From: Akebia trifoliata
Taxonomy: Eukaryota > Streptophyta > Magnoliopsida > Ranunculales > Lardizabalaceae
Length of the DNA: 64,000 nucleotides
Direction of reading: 5' to 3'
Assembly (NCBI GenBank): GCA_017979445.1
Contig: CM030710.1
Coordinates: forward strand, 14,184,248-14,248,247
Below are positions 1-12,900 of this stretch, one piece after another. Every line of letters begins with the position of its first letter. The first letter of the stretch is position 1. The translations under genes were made by a program, and so were the position numbers. The notes under the pieces were generated by a model. That model saw nothing but the letters and a program-made list of their open reading frames with translations, made no database searches and had not been told where the DNA came from.

Positions 1-415
1 TCAATAAAGGGCCTCTTCGAAGCTGAACCACTTGAGGTGTGGATCAATGAAGGGTCAGACCCCTTCCGTGGCAGAACCCGTTAAATAATTGGGTTTGGAT
101 TGTGTCGGATTGTTACCTTTTCTAATCCCGAGGATCAAATATCTTTGGTTCCTACATGAAAGAAGTACAATATTTGCTATTGTAAACCAATCGAACAACT
201 TTGGTAACTTGGTGACTGTGGTTGGGGATGACCAAGTCAACATTGCCACCAACAATATGACATGTGTGGGAAGAGCCATAGCATTCATTTGGTCATATGG
301 AGAGGGGTCCCAAGGGTCCACATAGATTTTGGTAATGAGAGAGGTTCAAGATTTTTCTAAAAACTATATGGAGTCAATCATGGCAGGTATTTATTTATTT
401 ATTATTATTATTATT

Positions 416-447
<32 letters not shown>

Positions 448-760
448 GATGAAGGGTTATGGTTCTTTCATCTCCTTTTTGTGTTTTTTATTTTATTTTA
501 TTTTATTTGAATTTTTGAGCTTAATGTTTCAAGAAGGCCACAAAACACATATCAAACTTTTAGTCCCAATTTTTTTTTATTTTAAATTTCTTGTCTTTTT
601 GAAACAAATAACCAAATCAATTAACAATTTTTGTGTTTTTTAGGTAATTGGAAAATTGATTATTGTTTCTTTTAGTATTAATTATATGCATATTCTTGAA
701 ATTTGGAAAATTGTTACTTCTTTCCACGATTCTTAATGATATATATTTTCTCTTTTGCAG
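1..760. other. Upstream intron sequence of DCL3, no exon recognised
   Basis: No coding exon could be assigned. The stretch ends in a good 3' splice site (T-rich tract then CAG at 758-760) in front of the first recognised DCL3 exon. It contains a T-run followed by 22 G at 427-448. Both strands of 55-325 are open for about 80 codons but match nothing I know. Confidence 0.5.
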
Positions 761-957
761 ATTGGAGTAATGCTTACGTTGAATTGCCACCTGAACTCTG
801 TGCAATCATTATGTCTCCTCTTTCAATTAGTACCTTGTATTCTTTCTCGTTAGTTCCCTCCATCATGCATCGGGTTGAGTCCATACTTCTTGCTCTTAGC
901 CTGAAGAAACTGCAATCGAATCACTGCATGCAAAATGTTATTGTTCCAACCAAGAAG
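761..957 (+). CDS. DCL3 exon: region between PAZ and RNase IIIa
   Basis: Begins after TTTTGCAG and ends at AAG before GTATCT. The first two bases complete a codon split with the preceding exon, which is outside or unrecognised. It encodes the ELPPELC...PSIMHRVESILLA stretch that closes the PAZ region and leads into the first RNase III domain. Exit phase is 0. Confidence 0.88.
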
Positions 958-3900
958 GTATCTCAGAATTGTTTCTTGAATATTATTCTAAACAATATCA
1001 GTAAACTTATTGGGCTAAAAGATAATAATCTATGTAAAAAATCCCTAGTCATGTGTTAGTGTCGAAGACTGGTACAAAGTGTCTGACAGATGATCTTCAG
1101 ATACCCGATATACTGAGACATGGGTACAGTGTATTACTTATGTTGATATGCATTTTAAAAAACTTTAGTTCACGTTAAGTGTAGAGTGTAGAAAAATAAA
1201 TAAATAATAGTTGAATCCCAAGAATCTGTTGCTTTTATTAAGCAAAACATGGCTTCACTAATCGGGATTCCATTCCTTAGTTTTATAAAGTAAAACATCT
1301 ATTCTTATAGAAAATTACCCTTGTGATCACTTAATTTTTCCCCGAAGCATTTCATCCATATTTCCAGAAAAAAATTCCTCAAGGGACCATAACTATAATT
1401 ACTGCATAAACCTAAGGTGCATGAATGTCCTAGGGATCATGGCCATGCTCCATACCTCAAAAGGTGATACCCGAAGGGAAAGTCAATTGAGATAGTTTAG
1501 TCATACGCAACAAGTACCTATGACAACCCCAATTCAACATAACACACTTGAGTTAACAAATTACTTGGGTTTAGACAGAATGAATGGCAGAACAAGATTT
1601 GCTCAGCTGACCCTAAACTAATGTTCCTCACGGTATACACCTTCTGGCATATCAGATTTTTAGAAATGGAGTGTCTTTGTTAGATAGGTAGTAAATAGTT
1701 TCATGATGGATAAGTATTTAGGATTTATGAATTATTTTTGGGTTTGAATTTTCTTTTATCCATTGATTTGTTCAGATGGTATTATGGGCAGTAGTTAGAG
1801 ACCACAGCATGCACATTTATCCATCTTTTCAAGTATTTGACCACCACTTGGATTGGGCAAACCTCTATTGCTGTTTCTTAGGCAATCTGACACATTGATT
1901 TGTTGGTTTGAGTGTACTTATTAAAAAATGTAAAATAAAAAATAAAATAGATCACTACAACTAATAATTTAATGGAAAAAATTATCAAGTACCTTATATG
2001 ATTCTCAGATCCAATTTGTAAAATTAATCAATGAAGAACTTATTGGTTTTGGCAGAATCCTTGATTGAGGCACACATCCAATGCAGTCTTAAAGCAGATT
2101 TATCTCCATTCTGCTGTGTTGCTAGGACATTCTTGGACGTACACTCCCAGGATTCAAACATCTTAACACCCAGAGAAGACAAAACAGTAGTCGTTATGTT
2201 TTAGTCGAACGGGCAGCGTAATGTACCTTTTGATTGAAGAAAAATAGGTTTAAAAGAGTAAAGTAGTAAGAAGGAATAAGAATGGAATTTTCTCTAATGT
2301 TTCTATTGAGAAACATGAAGGAAAGGGTCCCTTTTATATATTTGAGAACCCAAGGTGTTCCTCTCTTAGTGTGCCACATGGCATGATTTAAATGGGTTGC
2401 GAGAGGACACATCTATCCAATAAAGACACTTCAGACACCAAAGGGAATAAGGAGTCCAAAGGTCATCTTGAGCATCGAATTTCTCCAAGCTAGAAAACCC
2501 TTTGGAATTCTAACAAATAAGTTGGGTTAAAGGAATTAAGCAAGTCGATCAATACTTCTTGCCTAAAAGGTACAAATCAATACTTCTTGCATGTCGGCGT
2601 ATACATGTGTGGTTTTGATGACCTTCTTCTACTGTATCTTACCTATGGATATAGCCAAGAGAAACTTATAGACCAGAAGACCTTTCTTACTTGTATTATG
2701 CGGTGTACTAAAACACATGAGAAAATAACACGATAAACCAGATGCAATGAAGCTTTTTCAAGCTTAGTTTTTTCTCTCACTAAATTGGTTTATCCAACAA
2801 CTGAATATATGGATCTCATAACTATGTTGCATAGATTTGAATCATACGTTAGGATAGAAGAAGTAGGACCTAAACCCACATGAAAGTGGCACCAAACAGG
2901 CTCAACTGATCACTGCTGAACAAAAACTTCAAAGAGGAAAAATATGCTTAAATTCGCAATTCACAGGAATTGAACTTGTGATCCATAAATCACTAACATG
3001 GTCTTGGGTCACTCCAAATAGTTTTTGAAAAAGAGTGCTCTTGTTTGGTTTGTTAGGATAGATTGAAACATATTGAATTTTTGGCCAATCCAAGGTACTG
3101 TCTACTATTTAGACAATTTAAATTGATGTCTACAAGAGCACACTCATAGCGTATTATTACTCTGTGACCATCCAAAGGTGAACATTCCTGATCTTATTTT
3201 AATAATCTTACAAATGGTGCGAATTTGGGTCTCTATCCATTCCATGGATGGCCTACAACAGTCTTTTGAAAACATCCATGTCTTTTGAGGACACAATCTC
3301 ATATAGAGGTAAAAGTTCATGGCCTTTTATTGTTCACGTTAGTGTAATTTTATTTTCGTTTTTAATGCCAATGTTAAACTGTTCACTTTAGATATTACAA
3401 TTTGGTTCATGAATGCTATCTTTTCCATAACCTAATTCCCCCATCGAATTATATGCTAATGTTTATGATTGACCTATGGTTTATTATTTATCTTTTCTTG
3501 TACCCTCCCTTTTGTGTGTGACAGATTTTGGAAGCAATCACGACAAAGAAATGCCAAGAGGACTTTTGTTTGGAATCACTAGAGACACTTGGAGATTCTT
3601 TCCTCAAGTATGCAGCTAGTCAACAACTATTTAGAACTAACAAGAATCATCACGAGGGTCTTCTTAGTTCTAAGAAAGAAAAAATGGTTTCTAACAAAGC
3701 CCTTCGCAAGCTTGGATGTGATCGCAAACTTCAGGTACAATGTTACGTATTGTTACAATTTGCTACATTTGTTGATTGTGTTATCCTTACGGATGCTAGC
3801 AATAGAATCAATTGTGATTTGAATAGCTACTGAATTTTGGGTACCATATCTTGAATTGGCAAGTGGGAAGATTTGTGGGGATTATTCCTTTATGTGAAAC

Positions 3901-6900
3901 TGCTTTTTGTTATTTTTATTGTATTATTTTCTTGATGCTTTAGACATAAACTTGAAAGTCCCAATTTAACATGAACTTGATATCTATGTGAGTTTATTGC
4001 CTCCCAACAATAAGTAATTTATTTGAGTAAAATAAATGGATTGGATAATATAAAAAAATAGTGGATCTTGAGTACCACTCAGTTCAGCAAAATTATGTGG
4101 ATGGGTTACTGAAAAATTATTGTGTGGCAAGATCTATCATTTCAAAGTTAGTAATAGATGGTTGACAAAGGAGTCAATATGCACCAATTTAAACTGTCCT
4201 AATATGCTAATCATGGTTACATTTAGATTGTCAATTTGACATACTTACGATAAAAGCAAGTTTGCTCAAAATTGTGTATATTTAGATATTAATAGTACAT
4301 GGGGTACTCTCTCCAACTCCTGTATTATAAATATATAGACTGATGTTAACTAGTAGTAAATTTATAAATTATGTGAAAAGTAAAGAATATTTTTTTAAAT
4401 CTGTTTGCTCATTTGTTTTTATAGTGACAATCCATACCAGTTGTACATATTGAGGTAAGAGAACACTATCTAGAAAATACATGAATAGAGCACTAATTTT
4501 TTTTATTAGATCTCAAATCCTTTGTTGGAGCAGCACTTTGATAATTCTGCTTGAAATGATTTCATGCCTTCTAGATAATTTTAATTCTATGATATTTTAT
4601 CAAACAAGTCATTTACTTTTTCAATTTAATATTCATTCTTTTCTAATGGCAGGGTTTTATTCGTTATGAGTGTTTCGATCCTAATCAATGGGTTATTCCT
4701 GGTGACTATTCTGTCTCCTATATGTTGGATGAAATGCCACTTTTGCCTTCAAAAAATATCTATGCTATGGGAACAAGATACATGAAGAGTAAGGTAGTTG
4801 CTGATGTTGTTGAAGCCCTAATAGGTGCATATCTCAGCACAGGTAGTGAGTTGGCAGCTTTACTTTTTATGGATTGGGTTGGTATCAAAGTTGAATTTGA
4901 CAATAATGTACCAAATGAGAGACGATTAGTCCAACCAGAGAGGTATGTTAACATACGCAAACTTGAATCACTGCTGAAGTACTCATTCCGTGACCCTTCT
5001 TTGTTGGTTGAAGCATTAACACATGGTTCATACCAGCTTCCAGAGATTCCAGGGTGCTATCAGGTTTTTAAACGAACATTAATCCTCCCTTTAATTTGTC
5101 ATTGAAATATCGTCTCTTATTTCTTAAGAATTACAATTATTATTCGTTAGTAGATAGTGCTAACTGATGGTATAACCTCTAGTTCAAGGCATTACTTATT
5201 TCTTAAGCATGAGTTGCCTATCCCTTAATTCACTGAATCTACATTTTCATATGATACTGCTGAAATGTTACAATGTTTTTTTATTTTTTATTTTTTATTT
5301 TTAATTTAAAAGGTTTTTTGCACCATGATCTCCTTAAACAAAGGAATATTGGGGTAGGGTTTGGTTGAGAGTGGATGGGCTTAAAATAACTTGAGGCTAG
5401 GTTCAAAATTAGGTTTTGGATTGTTTATATAGGATTATGTAATACCATGCTTGAATGGTTGCCTTTTATATTTTGGGGCAGCAATGTGTGTTAGAACAAA
5501 TTAAGGTTCGAAGGGAGAGGTCTTTAAAAGTTTGGATTAGGGTTTTAAGGGATTTCTTTAGGGTTTGCTTGAGGCTGTATAGGACTGTAGAATGTTATTT
5601 GAGTAGGGGATTAATGGGGGCTATTGTAAGAAGTAGAGGAATAAAAGTGGGTTATGGTTCAACGGATTCGGTCTTCTATTAGATGGACACATTTAAAGGA
5701 GAGAATATGGGGAAGAGATGAGAGCGTTGTTTTGGGTTGGTTCTCTCGACCCCCCTTGTTCTCCTTTCTCTTAATAAAATTATCTTTACCGATCAAAAAA
5801 AAAAAAGGAGATGAGAGCGGTGGTCTTGGGGAAATCATGCCTCCTATGCTCTGATTCTATTAATTTTTTCAACGACTCCTACTACATCCTCCCCTTTTAA
5901 TAATCACTACAGATCCTATTGTGATCTATTCTCAAATGTCCTACCGTTATAAATCTCTGTATTGATAATGCTTATTGACTTACTCTCCCAAATAGTATTG
6001 CAAGCTAATTGGAGGTCCAATGGACCTTATTTCATGCAACCTATCTCTTGATTGTAAAGTGATATTGTAATGCATGATATGATTATTATATTCCTCGTTC
6101 TTATCATTAACCTTGTCCTCAAGGTTGTATATCAGAAAATTTCTCTTGATGTTTTTGCCAATTTTCCCGTGTTGCTATTTTGGCCAGGAGATTGGTTTGC
6201 TTGATGAGCAATAATATCCTTGTTGTAGGAACCTTCAACCTTAGGTTTCATTGTGGCTTCAGTTTTTAAATAATTAAATTAAAATTGGTTTGTCGCTGTC
6301 GTCTCCTCTCCTTCCACTCTTCTCTCGTACCCGATTCCTCCAACACATCCTTCCGCTTCGTTCAAATAAGGGTTTATTTACCACTTGATTCTTGTTCTTG
6401 TGGATCCAAGGCATTCTTAGTTTTTTTTTTTTTTTTTTTGTAGCTAAATTGCGAAGAGTTGAATTAATATGGGGGGGGGGGGGGATATAAAGGGAAGCAC
6501 AATGCAAAATTGAGGCAACCCCAGGTTGTTGTAATTTTAACTATTTTAAGATTTTCAAATACAAAGTGGTTTTAGCTATTTTGGTTATAAAGTGGTGTAC
6601 TCTTAGCTTTTATCTATTTTGGTATTATCAAACACAAAAGTAACTTTTTACTTGTTTAACTATATTGGGTATATCCAACACACAAGTGACAAGTGTTTAA
6701 CTTGTTCTCTAAAATATTTAGTCCCACATCGACTATGAGAAAGACTAACTATGTCTTTATATACTATCTTGCTTTACTTGTGTGGTAAGGTTAGAAAGGA
6801 TAGGAGGCCCACACGCACACGGGGGCCTAAGAGGAAAACCCAAGGTTCCAATTGGAATTTGGGTCCTTTGATCTTAATGAGTGTGCGCACATGGGGGTTG

Positions 6901-9900
6901 CAAATCCTCGCTTTCTAGCCTCATGTGTGTGCACGGGATTGGCTTGTTTTTGCTAATCAAAGAATTATTTTTAAACTGGATTTTATTTGATTCAAACCGT
7001 TTCAATTCTGATCCATTTGTTTTAATTAATTAAACCGTTTTAATTTAGCCGTTGTACTAATTAGCAATTAGAACGTTTTAATCTAGCCGTTAATTTGCCG
7101 TTTTAATTAAATTAATTGGACAGTCATGGGGTGGTCAAACCCTTGGTCTATAAAAACGAATTTCTCCAACCCAATAACCACAAAGAAACTTTCTGTTTTC
7201 TCTTCTTCTTTTCTTGAATTGCCCTAAATTTACGTTTCTTCTCATCTTCTTCGAAAGGAGCAATCTGAGCTATTCGTATTTCTCAGTCATTACGAGTGCA
7301 CGCTTGGTTTGGGATTCCGATTGTTGTACCCTGGAGGGTATTCCTCTATACTAGTTGCACCGAGATACAATCTTTGTAGGGTTCGATATACTCTTAAGGG
7401 CAGTGATTTATCACGCTTCAATCATTCTTATTGCAATTGATTTTATGTCTTGTTAGTTGCATCAACACTTTTCCTACAAAGGTTATCCCTTATCAAACAT
7501 TTTCTTGTAATTAGGGGATGAATGGAAGAAGAATCAGAAGATTGAGAAGTCAAGCACATAACTCTGACATTGGCCAAAAACCCGCAACTGAATTCTTTTC
7601 CCTCCAAACAAGTTGGACACGCCAAATTAGAGAGGATAAAAGATTCTGAATTCTTAGTAGCAACGGCTTGAGTTTCCATGGATATTGGCTACCCAGAAGA
7701 GAATTAACCAATAACAAAGAATCTGATTCCATAATCAGTCTTTTGTCGATCCTAAACTCAACTATAGCACTGAGAAGAGCCTCAAACTCAGCTTCATTGT
7801 TCGTAGCCAAACCAAAGGGCCAAAAAACTGCCTCTATAAGATTTCCTTCCTCATCACGTAGGATAGCTCCTCCACCTGCTGGACCAGGGTTCCCTTTTTA
7901 GGCACCATCTATGTTTAATTTCAGCCAACTGCTTGGAGGTTTATCCCAATAAACTTTAAGAATTCTTCTAGGGATGAATGATCCACTAGGAAGACCCAAT
8001 CCTTTCAATTTACCTTGCTTAATTGAAGAAGCTGAATTTTTTGTAGAGCATACACCTTCTAACTCCACAATCTACTGCCATGATTTTTTAATACACCTTC
8101 AGCTGTAGTGGAGGCTTGTCTGAGAGCTAGGACTTCATATTGTGGGCTTAAAGCTCTTTGCCCCTTGCTTTGCCAATTGTGTTTCCTAGAATGTATGATG
8201 CAATGATGGTATGACCCTAATAGCAAAGTTGCGTATGAATCCTTACACAAGATGCCGCTGTTGTTCCCACTTCCTTGGTCATAAATTAGATCAACATCTG
8301 GTATTTAATGATGCCCCCATTCCAAACATAGACTCTTTCTAACACTTTGGAAACTAAGAGGTAAGATGTATGTACTATAATTGTGCCCATGATAGCGAAG
8401 CACCACCATATAATGTAACATGATAACCAAGTGGCCCATTGGAGCAAACATTTTTTGTTTTGTTGACATCCTTCTGAAGTCACTTCCAATAGAACACCGA
8501 AGAGATGTTTTTGACGGTTGTATAACTTTATCAAGCCACATTTGATACATTCATGAATGTAAGATTATGTGGTTCATGTGTTTTCATTCACACCAGTTCC
8601 AATAGAACACCAAAGAGATGTTTTCCAGTATCAAGACTCATAGTCAAAATTCACCTAAACAAACTACGATAAAGGAGAATGGATAAAAGAGGTTAAATTT
8701 GCTGCCTAATTAATTGTGAGGGTGTTTTTGGAAGATCTAGCAAAAAAGCCTAAGAAAGTGCTCCTTGGCAGAGATAGAAGTGACTTCTTTGTCTCACTTC
8801 AGTATAATATTTCCATAGACATTTACATCTATGTATACACACACACACACACACACACATGCACAGATATACATGTGTATATATATACCTCCTTGGTAAA
8901 TCCGCTATGTGCATAACCAAGCTTGTAAGTAGTTGAAGATTGGCCAAGAAGAGATACTAAAGGGCTAACTGTAGTTTCAAGAGAATGCATATGATTTGGT
9001 GTTCATTTAGAAGACTGAGAATCGGTTGACTCGCCAACACATGCTATTGGGTTCCTAAAGGGTTATGGGATTAAGCTATGGTCGATTCAGATACTAGTAA
9101 AAAGGGAGAGACTTTGATTACAAGGATTTGGCCGATTTCTATTATATGAAGTGTTATTGTTTAGAAGAGAAAGAGAGATTTTGAGAAGCATTGAGAGAGA
9201 CTCAATTGAAAAAACATATTCTACGAGCCTCCTCTCTTATATTTATATAAGAGAATTAGGGCCACACTAAATAGTACGTGTGGAACTGGAAAAGATTAGT
9301 TTGCTGCCACACGTCCTATACATGCCAATAACACTCCCCCTCAAGTTGGAAAGTCCAACTTGGAACAAAAAACTAAAGGAAATAAACTAAAGAAACTACA
9401 TAAAATAAACTACTAAAGAAAAGAAAATAAAAGAAACTAAAGAAAAAAAAATTAACACTCCCCCTCAAGCTGGAGCATAAATATTAAGTAAATCCATCTT
9501 GGAGCAAATAAGACTGAGGCGACTATAGTTAAGTGCCTTAGTGAACATATCTGCCAACTGATCTTCGGATTTCATGAACGGTGTACTAATTTCCTCACAT
9601 AAAACCTTGTCTCTGATAAAGTGACAACCTGTTTCAATATGCTTTGTTCGCTCATGGAACACTAGATTAGAAGTAATATGAATTGCAGCTTGATTATCAT
9701 TATATAATCGCATAGGAGTAGCTATCTTAACACCCAATTCTCCGTGAAAATTCTTTACCCATGTTAGTTCACATGTCATTAGAGCCATTGCTTTATATTC
9801 TACCTTTGCACTAGACCTTGCAACCACATTTTACTTTCTTACTTCTCCAAGAAACCAAGTTTCCTCCCAAGAAAATGTAATACCCAGATGTAGACCTCCT

Positions 9901-12900
9901 ATTAGATGGAGAACTTGTCCAGTCAGCATCACAATACCCCTCTAAGTCCAAATGATCTTTAAACTTATATCACAAACCACGTCCTAGAGATCGTTTAAGA
10001 AATCAAATGATCGGAACAACAGCTTCCCAATTTAGAACCCTTGGCGTTTCTATAAACTGACTTACTACACTTCCTGCAAAAGAAATATTTGGACGAGTGA
10101 TAGTCAAATGATTGAGTTTACCAACTAGTCTTCTATATTTTCTTGGATCATCAAACAGCTATACTATCAACTTTGAATTAGGGTCCATTGGGGTGTCCAT
10201 GGGTTTACTTCCCAACATACCTGTCTCATCAAGCAAATCAAGAACCCACTTTCTTTAAATCAAGTTAATACCTTTCTTGGATCTCGCAACTTCTATCTCT
10301 AAGAAATAATGAAACTTGCCAAGATCTTTTGTTTGAAACTGTCTGAAGGAAGGCTTTCAGCTCCTCTATTCCATTAGTGTCATCACATATGATGACTATA
10401 TTATCAACATAAACTATCAGAATAATAGTCCTTAAAGAACTAAAGCGAACAAACACAAAATGATTTGTCTGACATTGTTTCAACCCAAATTGAATTACTA
10501 CATCACCGAATCTCCCAAACCATGCTCGTGGAGACTTTTTTAGGTCATAAATGGCCTTTTTCAACTTACACATCATGTCAGACTCCCCCTGAGCAACAAA
10601 ATCAAGAGATTGCTCCATGTACACGTCCTCCTCCAAATCACCATTCAAAAATGCATTCTTAACATCCAACTGACATAAGGGCCACTGAAAATGAGCAGTA
10701 AGGGAGATGACAATACGAACAAAAGTCATTTTTGCCCTAGGAGAAAAAGTTTCTGAGTAGTCCACACCTTAAGTCTGAGTATAGCCTTTGGCCATGATAT
10801 CTACCTTCAACTTCTCAACAGATCCATCAGGCAAATACTTCACCACATGCATCCAACGACAACCAACAGTTCGCATACCAACAAGTAAGGACACTAACTC
10901 CCAAGTATTATTGTGATGAAGAGCATCCATCTCAACCTTCATAGCCTGTTTCTAACCTGAATGAGACAATATCTTGTACACTACTAGGAATAGATACAAA
11001 AGAAAGAGCATAAACGAAACCACGATACGAAGCAGACATATGAGATAAAGAAACAAACTTAGAAATGTGGTGCTTAGTACAATGACGAGTGCCTTTCCTT
11101 TGTACAATAGGAAGATCAAAATTAGAAGAAATACTAGATACCTGATCTGTAGATTGTGAAAACGAGGGTAAGGTGTCTACATCTGGAGGATGGGGATCTG
11201 AAGTTGTTAGTTGCTTTCTATGAACATAAGTGAGTGGAAATAGAGTAGTGGGAGATAAATCAATCGCAGGAAGAGGAAGAGCAAACAAAAGATCATCATA
11301 CTATACTGGATCTGTAAAATATGATATAGAATAAAAAAATGTAACATCTGCACTGACATAAACACGACAGGCTAAAGGATCATAGCAACGATAACCTTTT
11401 TGGGTACGAGAGTAACCCAAAAATACATACTTCACCGAACGTGGATCAAACTTATCAAAATCAGGAGACGACTAATGAACAAACGAGACACAATCAAAAG
11501 TCTGTGGAGGTAAGGAAAATAAATGACTCGAAGGAAACAAAACAAAATGAGGAGACTGACCATCAAGAATAGACATATGCATACGATTAATCAAATAACA
11601 TGCTGTAAGAATCGCATTCCCCCAGTAAGGTTTGGGAACTTGCATCTGAAACATCAGAGAATGTGCAACTTCAAGGTGTTGATTTTTACGTTCAACAACA
11701 CCATTTTGTTGCGTGTACAAGAAGTTTGATGAATAATGTCAAAGGATAAACGATAGTCCTTCAAAGGTCCAGAATCATATTCTTTAACATTATCACTACG
11801 AAACAATTTGATTCGCACACCAAACTGAGTTTGAATTTCAGTATGAAACAATTTAACAATAGAAAATAACTTAGAACGATCTTTCATTAAATAAAGCCAT
11901 GTCATTCTTGAAAAATCATCTACAAAAGTAACAAAATACCGAAACCCACAACGGGAAACAATCCTCTAAGGACCCCAAATATCATAATGAACTGGATTAA
12001 ACTAACTCGATATTCTAATAGCAGACCTAGATGGATAAGAAACACGATGATGTTTAGCTAACTGACATGACTCACAATCTAAAATAGAAATATGACTCAA
12101 AGTGGGAACCATCTTTTTTTAAGAGCGGAGTGAAGTATGACCAAGTCAACAATGCCATTATTGCGGAATGATTGTGGCATGAAGAACAAACGAACCTCCA
12201 CCACCATCCACATGATAGAGACCTCCATTTTCATATCCCCCACCAATCATCCTCTTCATCTTTAGATCTTGAAAAACACAATATAAGGCGTAAAATGTCA
12301 TGGAACAATGAAAAGATTAAGTTAATTTACCGGTGGACATTAAACTGAAAGGAAATTTAGGGACATATAGTACAGAAGATAAAGAAAGTAGAACAAGGAA
12401 CGACAATTCCAATACCAGAAACCCTAGAAGTAGTATCATCAGCAAATGTGACAAACTGAGACGAAGAAAAAGAATGTTGAATGGATGAAACACACCTGAT
12501 GACCTAGTCATGTGATCTGACACCCTTGAATCAATGACCCAAGGGGATGAAGATAAAGTAAGACAGGATATATCTGAGTGAGCTAGAGTCGCAATGTTGG
12601 GAGGATGAGGCACCAGGCTGAGAAGGATAAAGTAACTTGAAATACTCATCACGAGAGATAGTAACCATATCTGTATAGGAAGCCACCTGATGAGGAGGAT
12701 CAATAGAACCACCACCATTAATGTCACTAGAAATAACCTGATTGGCTTAGTTTGTGGGCTGATCATGTAAATGCCAATAGAAATCCATAGAGTGACCATC
12801 AAGTCCACAATGGGTACACTTCTTGGGTGCCCCACGACCACGACCACGATCACGACCCCCACTAGAATCATGACTCCTTCCATGGCCTCCACCATGGTTA

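Noticed and set aside
1..36. Possible preceding DCL3 exon (KGLFEAEPLE before a GTGTGG donor)
   Set aside because: It would leave in phase 0, but the exon at 761 needs one base of a split codon. The match to DCL3 is also not convincing.
329..643. 104-codon open frame
   Set aside because: Runs through T- and G-homopolymers; Gly/Ile/Phe runs only.
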